A DNA stretch of 64,000 bases, taken from positions 1 to 64,000 of the IMG/VR virus record IMGVR_UViG_3300005613_000057; one strand, written 5' to 3'. The notes under the pieces are model-generated. The model made no database searches, was not told where the DNA came from, and saw only the letters and a program-made list of their open reading frames with translations. The stretch's first letter is position 1. Each line of letters opens with the position of its first letter. This stretch comes from a virus. A program made the translations under genes and the position numbers. This document shows, one piece after another, positions 15,674 through 22,913 of the stretch.

Positions 15674-16714
15674 ATGAAAATTGAAGACAGCGTAAAGCTG
15701 GATTTTTGTGATGTATTGCTAAAACCAAAGAGAAGCACTCTGACTTCTCGCAAGGATGTGGACATTCTTCGTGAGTTCACGTTTCTAAACAGTAAAAAAA
15801 CTTGGACGGGAATTCCCATTGTTGCTTCCAATATGGACACAATTGGAACTATCTCGATGGCAAAGAAATTTGCAAGCAATTCAATGATGACCTGTCTACA
15901 CAAGTTCTTGGATTTGTCCGAATACAAGTCATTGTATGACGAGAGTTATCACCACGAAAAGAACATCGCATTCACAATCGGAATGAGAGATGGTGATTTT
16001 GAGAAGGGGAGAAAGATAATTTCCCAAAACCCAAACATCAATTTTATCTGCGTTGATGTTGCAAATGGATATTCACAAAGTTTTCTTCACTACATAGAAA
16101 GGATTAGAGCAGAATGGACCGACAAGACAATCATCGCTGGGAACATCGTGACACCGGAAATGACGGAGGCATTGCTACTTGCAGGAGCGGATATCATCAA
16201 GGTTGGTATCGGCAACGGAAGTGCGTGCTTGACACGGAAGGTAGCTGGGGTGGGATGTCCACAGCTGTCAGCAATCATGGAATGCGCCGATGCCGCTCAT
16301 GGTCTGGGAGGGCATATCATGGGGGATGGTGGGTGTACTTGTCCCGGTGACGTAGCAAAAGCATTTGCTGCTGGTGCGGATTTCATCATGTTGGGAGGAA
16401 TGTTGTCTGGACATGATGAATGCGAAGGTGAAATCACTGAAATGGAAGACGGTAAAAGAAAGATGTTGTTCTATGGAATGTCTTCCGATACTGCGATGGA
16501 AAAGCATTATGGTGGTGTTGCTTCTCATCGTGCATCTGAAGGAAAAGCAGTATATGTTCCATACAAGGGAGAAGTTGGTGGGACAATTCAGGAGATTCTC
16601 GGTGGTGTTCGTTCTGCTTGCACATACATCGGCGCTCAGAAACTCAAGCATCTTCCAAAGTGTGCGACTTTCATTCGTGTGAATCGGCAACTCAATACTA
16701 TTTTTGGTGAATGA
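15674..16714 (+). CDS. guaC: GMP reductase
   Basis: The protein is 346 residues, almost exactly the length of bacterial GuaC. Its N-terminus, LDFCDVLLKPKRSTLTSRKD, is the GMP reductase signature and it lacks the CBS insert of IMP dehydrogenase. The catalytic-loop motif is GIGNGSACLTRKVAGVGCPQ, with the cysteine that forms the thioimidate. ADIIKVG and the TIM-barrel phosphate site GDGGCTCPGD are also present. The enzyme converts GMP to IMP with NADPH, feeding guanine nucleotides back towards adenine nucleotides. In a phage with an AT-rich genome this would help rebalance the host pool. AGGGAGA lies before the ATG. Confidence 0.9.
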   Translation: MKIEDSVKLDFCDVLLKPKRSTLTSRKDVDILREFTFLNSKKTWTGIPIVASNMDTIGTISMAKKFASNSMMTCLHKFLDLSEYKSLYDESYHHEKNIAFTIGMRDGDFEKGRKIISQNPNINFICVDVANGYSQSFLHYIERIRAEWTDKTIIAGNIVTPEMTEALLLAGADIIKVGIGNGSACLTRKVAGVGCPQLSAIMECADAAHGLGGHIMGDGGCTCPGDVAKAFAAGADFIMLGGMLSGHDECEGEITEMEDGKRKMLFYGMSSDTAMEKHYGGVASHRASEGKAVYVPYKGEVGGTIQEILGGVRSACTYIGAQKLKHLPKCATFIRVNRQLNTIFGE

Positions 16715-16878
16715 ATATGACTCCTGAAGAAGAACAAAAAATGTTGGATTTCAACTATCTCATTTCCGAGTATGTGAAAACAATCGACAAGAATCTGTGG
16801 GACAAAGCAGTGGACTTTGCTGCAACAATGACTAAATATCCCGGCGTTGAATTTGGACAAGATGGAAACACTGGTTGA
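16711..16878 (+). CDS. Small hypothetical protein, 55 residues
   Basis: ATG 16711 overlaps the guaC stop (ATGA). The peptide MNMTPEEEQKMLDFNYLISE... is acidic and helical, ending GVEFGQDGNTG. Its stop lies two bases before the following glycosyltransferase ATG, so it fits neatly between the two genes. Confidence 0.45.
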   Translation: MNMTPEEEQKMLDFNYLISEYVKTIDKNLWDKAVDFAATMTKYPGVEFGQDGNTG

Positions 16879-16880
16879 AT

Positions 16881-17675
16881 ATGATAATTTGTTCTGTAAC
16901 ATCATTACCAGATAGAACTAATTCTCTAATGGGAGTTTTGAATAGTTTGTTGAATTCAACCATAATTCCAGATAAAGTTATTATTTCTGTCTCTGAGTAT
17001 TATCCCCGTTTAAATAAAAAATATGACTTTAAAAATTTAAAACTTTTACGAGTTTTTTTAGAAAACTATAAAATACCAACAGAAATATTTTTATATAAAA
17101 AAGATGTTGGGCCGCTATTAAAACTAAAAAGTCCTATGAATTATTTGGCAAGCAAAAAATATAATGAAGAAGTTTTGATACTCACTCTTGATGACGATAC
17201 ATTACTGTATGAAAAAACAATAGAAAACATCTTAGTTTCTCAGAAAAAGCAAGAAAAAGCTGTTTACTGTTTGATAGGAACAAAAGATGATACTTTCATA
17301 CACGGAGAAACTATCACTACCGAAACACAAGTAACTGGTTTGGGGGGATATCGTGGAGTTTTATACAATTCAAAGTTTTTAACTAAAGAATTTAATCATT
17401 GGATAGATTTTTTTATAAAAAAACACCAAGAAGAAAATAGTATACCAATGCACGACGATCACATTTTTTCTTGGTATTTCAACAAAAAAAATATTCCAAT
17501 AATAGTTGTTCCTATTCCAGAAAAAAATAAAATATCAGTAATTAATTACATATATTGTGAAAATGTTGATGGAATATTTAGAGATAAATATTCAGATTAC
17601 TCACTTCAATTGTCTGAAAAAATAAGAAAAGAAATTTTATATAATGAAAAATCTTCTAATCATACCCTCGCATAA
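16881..17675 (+). CDS. Glycosyltransferase-like protein (GT-A fold), about 264 residues
   Basis: ATG 16881 is preferred to the in-frame TTG 16875, which overlaps the previous gene. The N-terminus (MIICSVTSLPDRTNSLMGVL) and the acidic metal-binding motif LILTLDDDTLL are typical of GT-A nucleotide-sugar transferases. QVTGLGGYRGVLY and HDDHIFSWYF correspond to the acceptor side. The gene is strikingly AT-rich compared with guaC. The donor and acceptor are unknown. It overlaps the next gene by 32 bases. Confidence 0.65.
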   Translation: MIICSVTSLPDRTNSLMGVLNSLLNSTIIPDKVIISVSEYYPRLNKKYDFKNLKLLRVFLENYKIPTEIFLYKKDVGPLLKLKSPMNYLASKKYNEEVLILTLDDDTLLYEKTIENILVSQKKQEKAVYCLIGTKDDTFIHGETITTETQVTGLGGYRGVLYNSKFLTKEFNHWIDFFIKKHQEENSIPMHDDHIFSWYFNKKNIPIIVVPIPEKNKISVINYIYCENVDGIFRDKYSDYSLQLSEKIRKEILYNEKSSNHTLA

Positions 17676-18345
17676 AAGACCAAATAAATTACAAACTTGT
17701 CTAGATTCTGTTCTGAAGAATTCTTCATGTTCAGACATTTTTGTCATCTTGAATCATGAAGATGCAGAATCATATTCAAATATCATCAAAAAATATGCAA
17801 TTGCAAATGTTCGTTTCATGTTTACAAACAAGAACACTTGTCCAGATAAGCTAAACCATGTTTGTGACCTGTATGGAGAAAACTACGACTTTGTTTCCTT
17901 TATTGGAGACGATTGCGTAGTCACTACTCCAAATTGGGACGAGATTTGTGCAAACTACATCAACAATCACTTTTCTGGCTTGGGAGTGGTTTCACCTTCC
18001 GAACCCTCTTGGGGCAGGAACTATGACGATTTACCTCTTCACTGGATGCAAAGTAAAAGTTTTTGGAAAACCGTTGGATATTTTGTTCATCGAGGCATGA
18101 AACATTGCTATGTTGACAACATCATTCGTGACTTTGCTAAAAGTATTGATGGATATGCAAAAATTCCAACTTGCATAGTGGAACACCACCACCCAAATCA
18201 TGGATTTGAAAACGATGAAGTTTATGATGAAGGGGAGAAAAAGCATTGCGAAGATGACAAAAGAGTGTATAATCAGTTTCTCAACTCTCCCGAATACTTT
18301 GAAACTTTGAAGAAATTACAGGAAGCTAAAATCAATGTTCAATGA
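17644..18345 (+). CDS. Glycosyltransferase (GT2-like), 233 residues
   Basis: LLIIPSHKRPNKLQTCLDSV is a GT2-type start. VSFIGDDCVVTTPNWDEIC carries the DxD-like acidic cluster, and a late HHHPNHGF segment may help metal or acceptor binding. It overlaps both neighbouring glycosyltransferase genes, forming a three-gene cassette. Confidence 0.65.
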   Translation: MKNLLIIPSHKRPNKLQTCLDSVLKNSSCSDIFVILNHEDAESYSNIIKKYAIANVRFMFTNKNTCPDKLNHVCDLYGENYDFVSFIGDDCVVTTPNWDEICANYINNHFSGLGVVSPSEPSWGRNYDDLPLHWMQSKSFWKTVGYFVHRGMKHCYVDNIIRDFAKSIDGYAKIPTCIVEHHHPNHGFENDEVYDEGEKKHCEDDKRVYNQFLNSPEYFETLKKLQEAKINVQ

Positions 18346-19048
18346 CCATTTTGATAAAGTTTTTTGTCTAAACCTTCCCATTCGTGAAGACAGAAAGAAA
18401 AGAATGTCCTCACTGTTTTCTAATCATAGAATGAACGTGGAATTTTTCTCTGCGGTTCGGGGATTTGCAATTCCCTATGTTCATTCATTGGTTTCCGATA
18501 GATTTTCTGCCGCAGGATATGTCGGAACTCTCATCAGCTATCTGAATCTCTTTGATTATGCGTTGGAAAGGGGATATGAGAATATATGTGTAATCGAGGA
18601 TGATGTTATGATTCATCAAAATATCAATTATATTGCAGATGAATACATTCCACGATTGCCCGAGAATACCGACATGGCATACTTCTCGTATATTCCTCTG
18701 AGTGATGACCATTCGATGTGGAACTACAACATTCTCAATGACCGATTCATTGATGGTTCTCCTATTGGTGGAATCATGCGTGCCAAGAACTTGTGTAGTA
18801 TGATGGGATTTTCCATCAACAAAAGAACAATGGAACACTTGTGTAAATCCTTGAACGAAACATTTGAACCCATTGATTTACACATCATGGCAAATATTCA
18901 GAACAATGAAGATTTTGGGGTATATGCTATCAACCCACAGATGTTTTGTTCATCGGAAGGATATTCCGATGGTTGTGGATATACCATTGAAGATTTACAG
19001 AGAAGAAGTGTTGATTTGAGAGCAAGCAAGTATGAGGATTATCAATGA
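18335..19048 (+). CDS. Glycosyltransferase family 25-type protein, 237 residues
   Basis: The N-terminal motif KVFCLNLPIREDRKKRMSSL and the later VIEDDV are hallmarks of GT25, the LPS beta-1,4-galactosyltransferase-like family. AGYVGTLISYLNLFDYALER matches the family's helix before the EDD motif. AGGAAG precedes the ATG. It probably adds a hexose to a lipopolysaccharide or protein acceptor. Confidence 0.8.
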   Translation: MFNDHFDKVFCLNLPIREDRKKRMSSLFSNHRMNVEFFSAVRGFAIPYVHSLVSDRFSAAGYVGTLISYLNLFDYALERGYENICVIEDDVMIHQNINYIADEYIPRLPENTDMAYFSYIPLSDDHSMWNYNILNDRFIDGSPIGGIMRAKNLCSMMGFSINKRTMEHLCKSLNETFEPIDLHIMANIQNNEDFGVYAINPQMFCSSEGYSDGCGYTIEDLQRRSVDLRASKYEDYQ

Positions 19049-19599
19049 TTGTTCAGCCTGAAACTCGCAACATAATTGATTTTTTTGCATATTGGAAACA
19101 TGATGCTATTGTTGCTGATCTAGACGCAAGAAGAAACAACTTCTATGTTCTTTGTTCAAACCTCTACAACGATTTCAACATCGCAACTGTCATCAGAAAC
19201 GCAAACGCTTTTCTTGCGAAGAAAGTGATTCTATATGGTTCTAAGCAGTTTGATCGCAGAGGTGCTGTTGGCACTCACCGTTATACTCATTTTGAACATT
19301 TCAAGGAACAAGAGGGATTGAACATCTTTCTGAAAGAAAAGAAGTTTTCTAGAATCGTTGGAATCGACAACGTAGAGAACTCTATTCCCATCACTAAATA
19401 CGATTGGGGAACACCAACAAAAAATGAAGATGTTCTGATGATTTTTGGCCAAGAGCAGGTAGGAATTCCAGAACATCTACTTGACTTGTGCGATGATGTA
19501 GTATATATTCCTCAATATGGAAGTGTTCGTAGTTTGAATGTGGGAACAGCGAGTGGAATCGCTATGTATGACTTTTGTTCAAAGGTGGTGAAAACATGA
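19045..19599 (+). CDS. SpoU/TrmH-family RNA 2'-O-methyltransferase
   Basis: The 184-residue protein carries the knotted SPOUT motifs. NDFNIATVIRNANAF is motif 1, with its conserved N..TVIRNA. MIFGQEQVGIP is motif 2. IPQYGSVRSLNVGTASGIAM is motif 3, with the SLNV..A signature. The family methylates ribose 2'-OH in tRNA or rRNA using S-adenosylmethionine. The length suits the small single-domain tRNA enzymes. It overlaps its neighbours on both sides (ATGA). The target is unknown; a phage tRNA, host tRNA or mRNA cap-like mark are all possible. Confidence 0.8.
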   Translation: MIVQPETRNIIDFFAYWKHDAIVADLDARRNNFYVLCSNLYNDFNIATVIRNANAFLAKKVILYGSKQFDRRGAVGTHRYTHFEHFKEQEGLNIFLKEKKFSRIVGIDNVENSIPITKYDWGTPTKNEDVLMIFGQEQVGIPEHLLDLCDDVVYIPQYGSVRSLNVGTASGIAMYDFCSKVVKT

Positions 19600-19805
19600 A
19601 GAAGAAAATTTGGTTGCCAGAATACATGTTAGCTTACATCGCTTACGAAGCTCACAAGAAGGGTCTTCATTTAGAAGAGATGTTGTTTACCATGATTGAT
19701 AGAGAAGATGTGAAGAAACTATCAAATGAAGATCTCGTCCTCAAAATTCGTGACACTATGAATGGGGATAAACAGGATGGTTTTATCGTGGTTGATTTGA
19801 AATAA
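19596..19805 (+). CDS. Hypothetical protein, 69 residues
   Basis: ATG 19596 overlaps the stop of the methyltransferase. The N-terminal part, WLPEYMLAYIAYEAHKKGLH, could be a ribbon-helix-helix-like or regulator-type helix. It ends with QDGFIVVDLK. No firm family. Confidence 0.5.
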   Translation: MKKKIWLPEYMLAYIAYEAHKKGLHLEEMLFTMIDREDVKKLSNEDLVLKIRDTMNGDKQDGFIVVDLK

Positions 19806-19813
19806 TAATACAG

Positions 19814-20578
19814 ATGAGTGAAAAAACAATCACATTTGCTACAAATTGTTGGGAAGTAGATTGGGAGTTCATAATAAAATCTGGTGGTTATCTGCAAAAA
19901 ATAAAAAATCTAGACTATGTGAATTTTAATAAAAGAATACTAATAATAAACAATGTAAATGACCCAAAATTAGTTTTAAAAGAAGCAGATAAACTAATAA
20001 ATTTAGGCGTATTGGACGAATATTATCTTGTTGAGGAAAATGCAAAAAAAGTTTTAGACCATTTTGAGATAAAAAAAGAAAGTTTTACCAATATCGGCTA
20101 TTATTATAGTATGTCTCCTCTACTTGCTATATTTTTTTCAAACTCTGAATACATTTTGTATAATACTGCTGATACAATCTTAGAACCAAAAAAATACAAT
20201 TGGGTTGATATGGGAATCAATATAATTGAAGATATGTCAAATAAAGTGGTTTGTGTAAATCCAGTTTGGAACGATGGATATGAAGAAGCAAGACATGAAT
20301 GCGTTTTCAAAAATGGAATGGAGAATGAAAATTGGTTTTTTATGCCAAGATTTTCCGACCAATGTTTCTTAATGCCTCTAAAATTTCTTAAGAAAAAAAT
20401 CTACAACGAAAAAAATGAAATGGCAGACTACTTTTGGCCCCACAATAGAAGTTCAAATGGAACACATATAAATGGAAATGATTTTGAAAAAAGAGTAGCT
20501 GCACATATGTTCAACAATAATGCGATAACTGCTACCAGTAAACATATATCTTATTATCATAAATCAATGAGATTGTGA
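19814..20578 (+). CDS. Putative glycosyltransferase-like protein, 254 residues
   Basis: It is AT-rich, with FATNCWEVDWEF at the start and FSNSEYILYNTADTILEPKK in the middle, a likely acidic nucleotide-sugar site. RFSDQCFLMPLKFL and WPHNRSSNGTHINGNDFEKR follow. The layout resembles the GT-A-like proteins nearby, but I cannot assign a family. It precedes tRNA-Gln. Confidence 0.45.
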   Translation: MSEKTITFATNCWEVDWEFIIKSGGYLQKIKNLDYVNFNKRILIINNVNDPKLVLKEADKLINLGVLDEYYLVEENAKKVLDHFEIKKESFTNIGYYYSMSPLLAIFFSNSEYILYNTADTILEPKKYNWVDMGINIIEDMSNKVVCVNPVWNDGYEEARHECVFKNGMENENWFFMPRFSDQCFLMPLKFLKKKIYNEKNEMADYFWPHNRSSNGTHINGNDFEKRVAAHMFNNNAITATSKHISYYHKSMRL

Positions 20579-20587
20579 GGAGTATGA

Positions 20588-20683
20588 ATGTCAAGAAAAG
20601 AATCACACAGAAAATTTGGTCGTAGACGAAAACTTGGTAGTAAGAAACGAAAAGCTGCCGCAAAAAATCGCAAGAGAAAGTGA
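20588..20683 (+). CDS. Small highly basic peptide, 31 residues
   Basis: The frame MSRKESHRKFGRRRKLGSKK... ends in KNRKRK. About half of its residues are Lys or Arg. GTGAGGAGT lies upstream. It ends six bases before tRNA-Gln. It could bind nucleic acid; a similar 39-residue basic frame lies at 21583. Confidence 0.4.
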   Translation: MSRKESHRKFGRRRKLGSKKRKAAAKNRKRK

Positions 20684-20688
20684 TTGAT

Positions 20689-20759
20689 TGCCCTGTCGGT
20701 TAATGGTAAACCAGGTGACTTTGGATCACCCACTCTTGGTTCGAGTCCAAGCGGGGCAG
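20689..20759 (+). tRNA. tRNA-Gln (anticodon TTG)
   Basis: The acceptor stem is TGCCCTG with CGGGGCA and discriminator G. The D stem is GGTT/AACC. The anticodon stem is GGTGA/TCACC with loop CTTTGGA, giving anticodon TTG. The T arm is CTTGG TTCGAGT CCAAG. CCA is not encoded. It reads CAA codons. Confidence 0.9.
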
Positions 20760-20763
20760 TTGT

Positions 20764-21570
20764 ATGAAATTTTGTAGAATGATGTTCTATTCAGATTACA
20801 TTTCTGATGAACAGTTGATCAAGGCTGTTCAGAACAGTTCTCATTTGGATAAATGTTATATTGGGTTGTGTCAAAAAACATGGACCAATAAACCCCATAA
20901 AAATTTAAATTTAAATCTTTTAAATGGCATATCCTCGTATGCAAAAAATACAGAAGTTATATTCATTGAATCGAAAGAAGCGGGATTGATAGATAATGTA
21001 ACTCCAGCTATCTCGGAAGCATTCTGTAGAAATCATATACTTGACATTGCCAGACAAAACAAATACGATTTCATGTTCATACAAGATACCGATGAATTTA
21101 TGATAAAAGAAGATTATGAAAGTATAATCAATGATCATATTCCGAATATGAAAAAATATAATTATGATTCCTCTGGAATAAGATGTAAAAATTTCTGGAA
21201 ATCTTGGAATTATATAATACCATCAGAAATAAGTAATGTTCCCACGCATGATGGAGAATGGACAAATTTTGGAATTGATTTGCATTCAGATATAAAATTC
21301 ACTAAAAATAGAGAACACACCTCAAAAAACAAGTGTGGTGTGCTTCAAGATTGGTTTCTTTTTCATGCTTCGTTCATAATGACCGACGATCAAGTAAAAG
21401 AAAAATTGAACACTTGGGGACATTCTTCCGATATGAATTACGACACATGGTATCAAGAAAAATGGTTGGATTGGACTCCAGAAACAACTGATTTGCACCC
21501 CTCAACAAGACCAGAAATATGGAAACAAGCTGTTCCTTATGATGGACCACTACCCAAAGAATGCTATTAA
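20764..21570 (+). CDS. Glycosyltransferase-like protein, 268 residues
   Basis: FMFIQDTDEFMIKEDY is a typical metal- and nucleotide-sugar-binding motif of GT-A (GT2-like) enzymes that use a D-x-D-E-F variant. CGVLQDWFLFHASFIMTDDQ follows. The gene is AT-rich and starts five bases after tRNA-Gln, so it may be read with it. Confidence 0.6.
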   Translation: MKFCRMMFYSDYISDEQLIKAVQNSSHLDKCYIGLCQKTWTNKPHKNLNLNLLNGISSYAKNTEVIFIESKEAGLIDNVTPAISEAFCRNHILDIARQNKYDFMFIQDTDEFMIKEDYESIINDHIPNMKKYNYDSSGIRCKNFWKSWNYIIPSEISNVPTHDGEWTNFGIDLHSDIKFTKNREHTSKNKCGVLQDWFLFHASFIMTDDQVKEKLNTWGHSSDMNYDTWYQEKWLDWTPETTDLHPSTRPEIWKQAVPYDGPLPKECY

Positions 21571-21582
21571 GGAGAATATACA

Positions 21583-21702
21583 ATGGCAAAAGGTTTCAAA
21601 CCACTAGACGCAGAAGCAGCTCGCGGAAAACTCAAGAGAGGAAAGCCCAGAAAAAGTAAGAAGAACAAGTATGGTCTTCGTCGTTCTGGCAGAAAGAACT
21701 GA
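21583..21702 (+). CDS. Small highly basic peptide, 39 residues
   Basis: ATG 21583 has AAGGAGAATATAC upstream. MAKGFKPLDAEAARGKLKRG is followed by an Arg/Lys-rich tail (KPRKSKKNKYGLRRSGRKN). It resembles the 31-residue basic frame at 20588 in composition only. A nucleic-acid-binding peptide is possible. Confidence 0.45.
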   Translation: MAKGFKPLDAEAARGKLKRGKPRKSKKNKYGLRRSGRKN

Positions 21703-21707
21703 TTCTT

Positions 21708-21715
21708 CATAAATA
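21708..21715 (+). promoter_or_regulatory. Late-type promoter box CATAAATA
   Basis: CATAAATA followed by C, 19 bases before ATG 21735, is the same one-base variant of the T4 late box as found before other genes in the window. Confidence 0.4.
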
Positions 21716-21734
21716 CATTTTATAGGAGAATCAT

Positions 21735-21932
21735 ATGGAATCTTTCAAAGACTACATGGCAGAAAAAGACAATCCAAAAAACTATATCCTCAAGAAAGAC
21801 CTTGAGGACAACTTTGTTCTTCTTGATTCCGAAGGAAAGGAAATCAAGAAATCCGATTCAAAGAAAGAACTAGAGAAATACGCTAAAGAGCATGGTTATG
21901 AGTTGATGTATTTCAATGAAGATAGCATGTAA
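21735..21932 (+). CDS. Hypothetical protein, 65 residues
   Basis: TATAGGAGAATCAT precedes the ATG. The small charged protein (MESFKDYMAEKDNPKNYILK...) has a KKELEKYAKEHGYELMYFNE tail. It overlaps the SET-domain gene by 17 bases. Confidence 0.55.
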   Translation: MESFKDYMAEKDNPKNYILKKDLEDNFVLLDSEGKEIKKSDSKKELEKYAKEHGYELMYFNEDSM

Positions 21933-22296
21933 AAAATCTGAAAAAGGTGGATTTGGTGTTTTCGCAACAGATTTCATCAAAGAAAACGAATTGATTGAGG
22001 TTTGCCCCGTTCTTCCTATTCACTTCAAGGAATGGGGTTGTCTTCAACATTCAAAACTCATTGACTACATCTTTGAATGGGCTCCTACTGTAGAAAAAAG
22101 AATAGGCTTTATTCTCGGGTATGGTATGGTGTATAATCATTCATACCAACCCAATTCCAAAACCATAAGAGATATACACACGGATACGTTCACCTTCTAT
22201 GCTTTGAGAGACATAGAAGAGGGAGAGGAAATAACACACAATTACAATGGATCTCCTGGCCACACTGGAGATGTTTGGTTTGAGGTAAAGGAGTAG
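21916..22296 (+). CDS. SET-domain protein (putative protein lysine methyltransferase), 126 residues
   Basis: KSEKGGFGVFATDFIKENEL is the SET-N start (GxGVFA). GYGMVYNHSYQPNSK corresponds to the NHS-x-x-PN pseudoknot motif that binds S-adenosylmethionine. FYALRDIEEGEEITHNYNG is the SET-C motif ending in the catalytic tyrosine region. All core motifs are present in a minimal domain without pre- or post-SET parts. Such enzymes methylate lysines, on histones in eukaryotes and on ribosomal or unknown proteins in bacteria. It precedes gp46. The substrate in a phage is unknown. Confidence 0.75.
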   Translation: MKIACKKSEKGGFGVFATDFIKENELIEVCPVLPIHFKEWGCLQHSKLIDYIFEWAPTVEKRIGFILGYGMVYNHSYQPNSKTIRDIHTDTFTFYALRDIEEGEEITHNYNGSPGHTGDVWFEVKE

Positions 22297-22302
22297 ATTA
22301 TT

Positions 22303-22506
22303 TTGATAAAATTTGAAAAAATAAGATGGAAAAACTTTTTGAGTACTGGAAATAGATTTACAGAAGTAACTCTCAATGAATCTAGAACCACATTAATTTC
22401 TGGATCAAATGGACATGGAAAATGTCTAGATCCCGATACTAGCATAGAAATAGACATAAAAGACCCAAAAACAGAAAAGAGATTTAGAGATTTTTTAAAG
22501 AAATAA
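22303..22506 (+). CDS. 46: gp46 N-terminal fragment with split-intein IntN
   Basis: TTG 22303 is chosen because AAGGAG lies eight bases upstream. Residues 1-40 are the start of gp46, the SbcC/Rad50-like subunit of the recombination nuclease, up to the Walker A motif SGSNGHGK. Residue 41 is Cys, the first residue of an intein (CLDPDTSIEIDIKDPKTEKR, block A). The frame stops at TAA 22504 after 27 intein residues. The next frame begins at 22542 with the rest of the intein and gp46. The product is active only if joined to the second fragment by trans-splicing, which would give GHGKSTILDAL, a complete Walker A. Confidence 0.85.
   Translation: MIKFEKIRWKNFLSTGNRFTEVTLNESRTTLISGSNGHGKCLDPDTSIEIDIKDPKTEKRFRDFLKK
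22423..22503 (+). other. IntN half of split intein (27 residues)
   Basis: It starts at Cys (TGT 22423-22425) and covers only intein block A. Classical split inteins have an IntN of about 100 residues; this short IntN matches the class called atypically split inteins. Confidence 0.8.
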
Positions 22507-22541
22507 TTTCTTGTCCAAACCATCAAGGAAAATAATAATAA

Positions 22542-22913
22542 ATGAAAGTGACAATAAAAAATATTGTTGATTTTTATAGAGAAAATCCTGATCTTATAGG
22601 TGAAATAGATGTAAAAACTAGATTTGGATTCAAAAAAATTCAATATGCCGATTTAACTTCAAGGAATTCTGAAGTTTATGAAGTGATCTTAGAATCTGGA
22701 AAAAAATTAAAAACTTCCCCCGAACACTTATTGTTGAATTCAACAGGAAAATGGAGCAAAGTTTCCGAGTTGGAAGAGGAAACATTTTTATTCACTGAAA
22801 ATGGTTTGGAAAAGATAATTTCCATTGAAAAAATCAATTCAACGATGGACCTATATGATCTACAGGTTGAAGATGTCCACGAATTTTATGCTAATGGCAT
22901 AGTATCACACAAT
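22542..22913 (+). other. IntC half of split intein (124 residues)
   Basis: It runs from the new ATG to Asn (AAT 22911-22913). It has block B His, block F and block G, and no homing-endonuclease domain. Confidence 0.8.

Noticed and set aside
15674-16714. IMP dehydrogenase rather than GMP reductase
   Set aside because: No CBS domain insertion, the 346-residue length and the KPKRSTLTSR signature match GuaC better.
22303-22541. Programmed frameshift or sequencing error joining the two gp46 frames
   Set aside because: Three consecutive in-frame TAA codons before ATG 22542, plus TAA 22504, would need at least two changes. The split lies cleanly between intein blocks A and B, so a split intein is the better reading.
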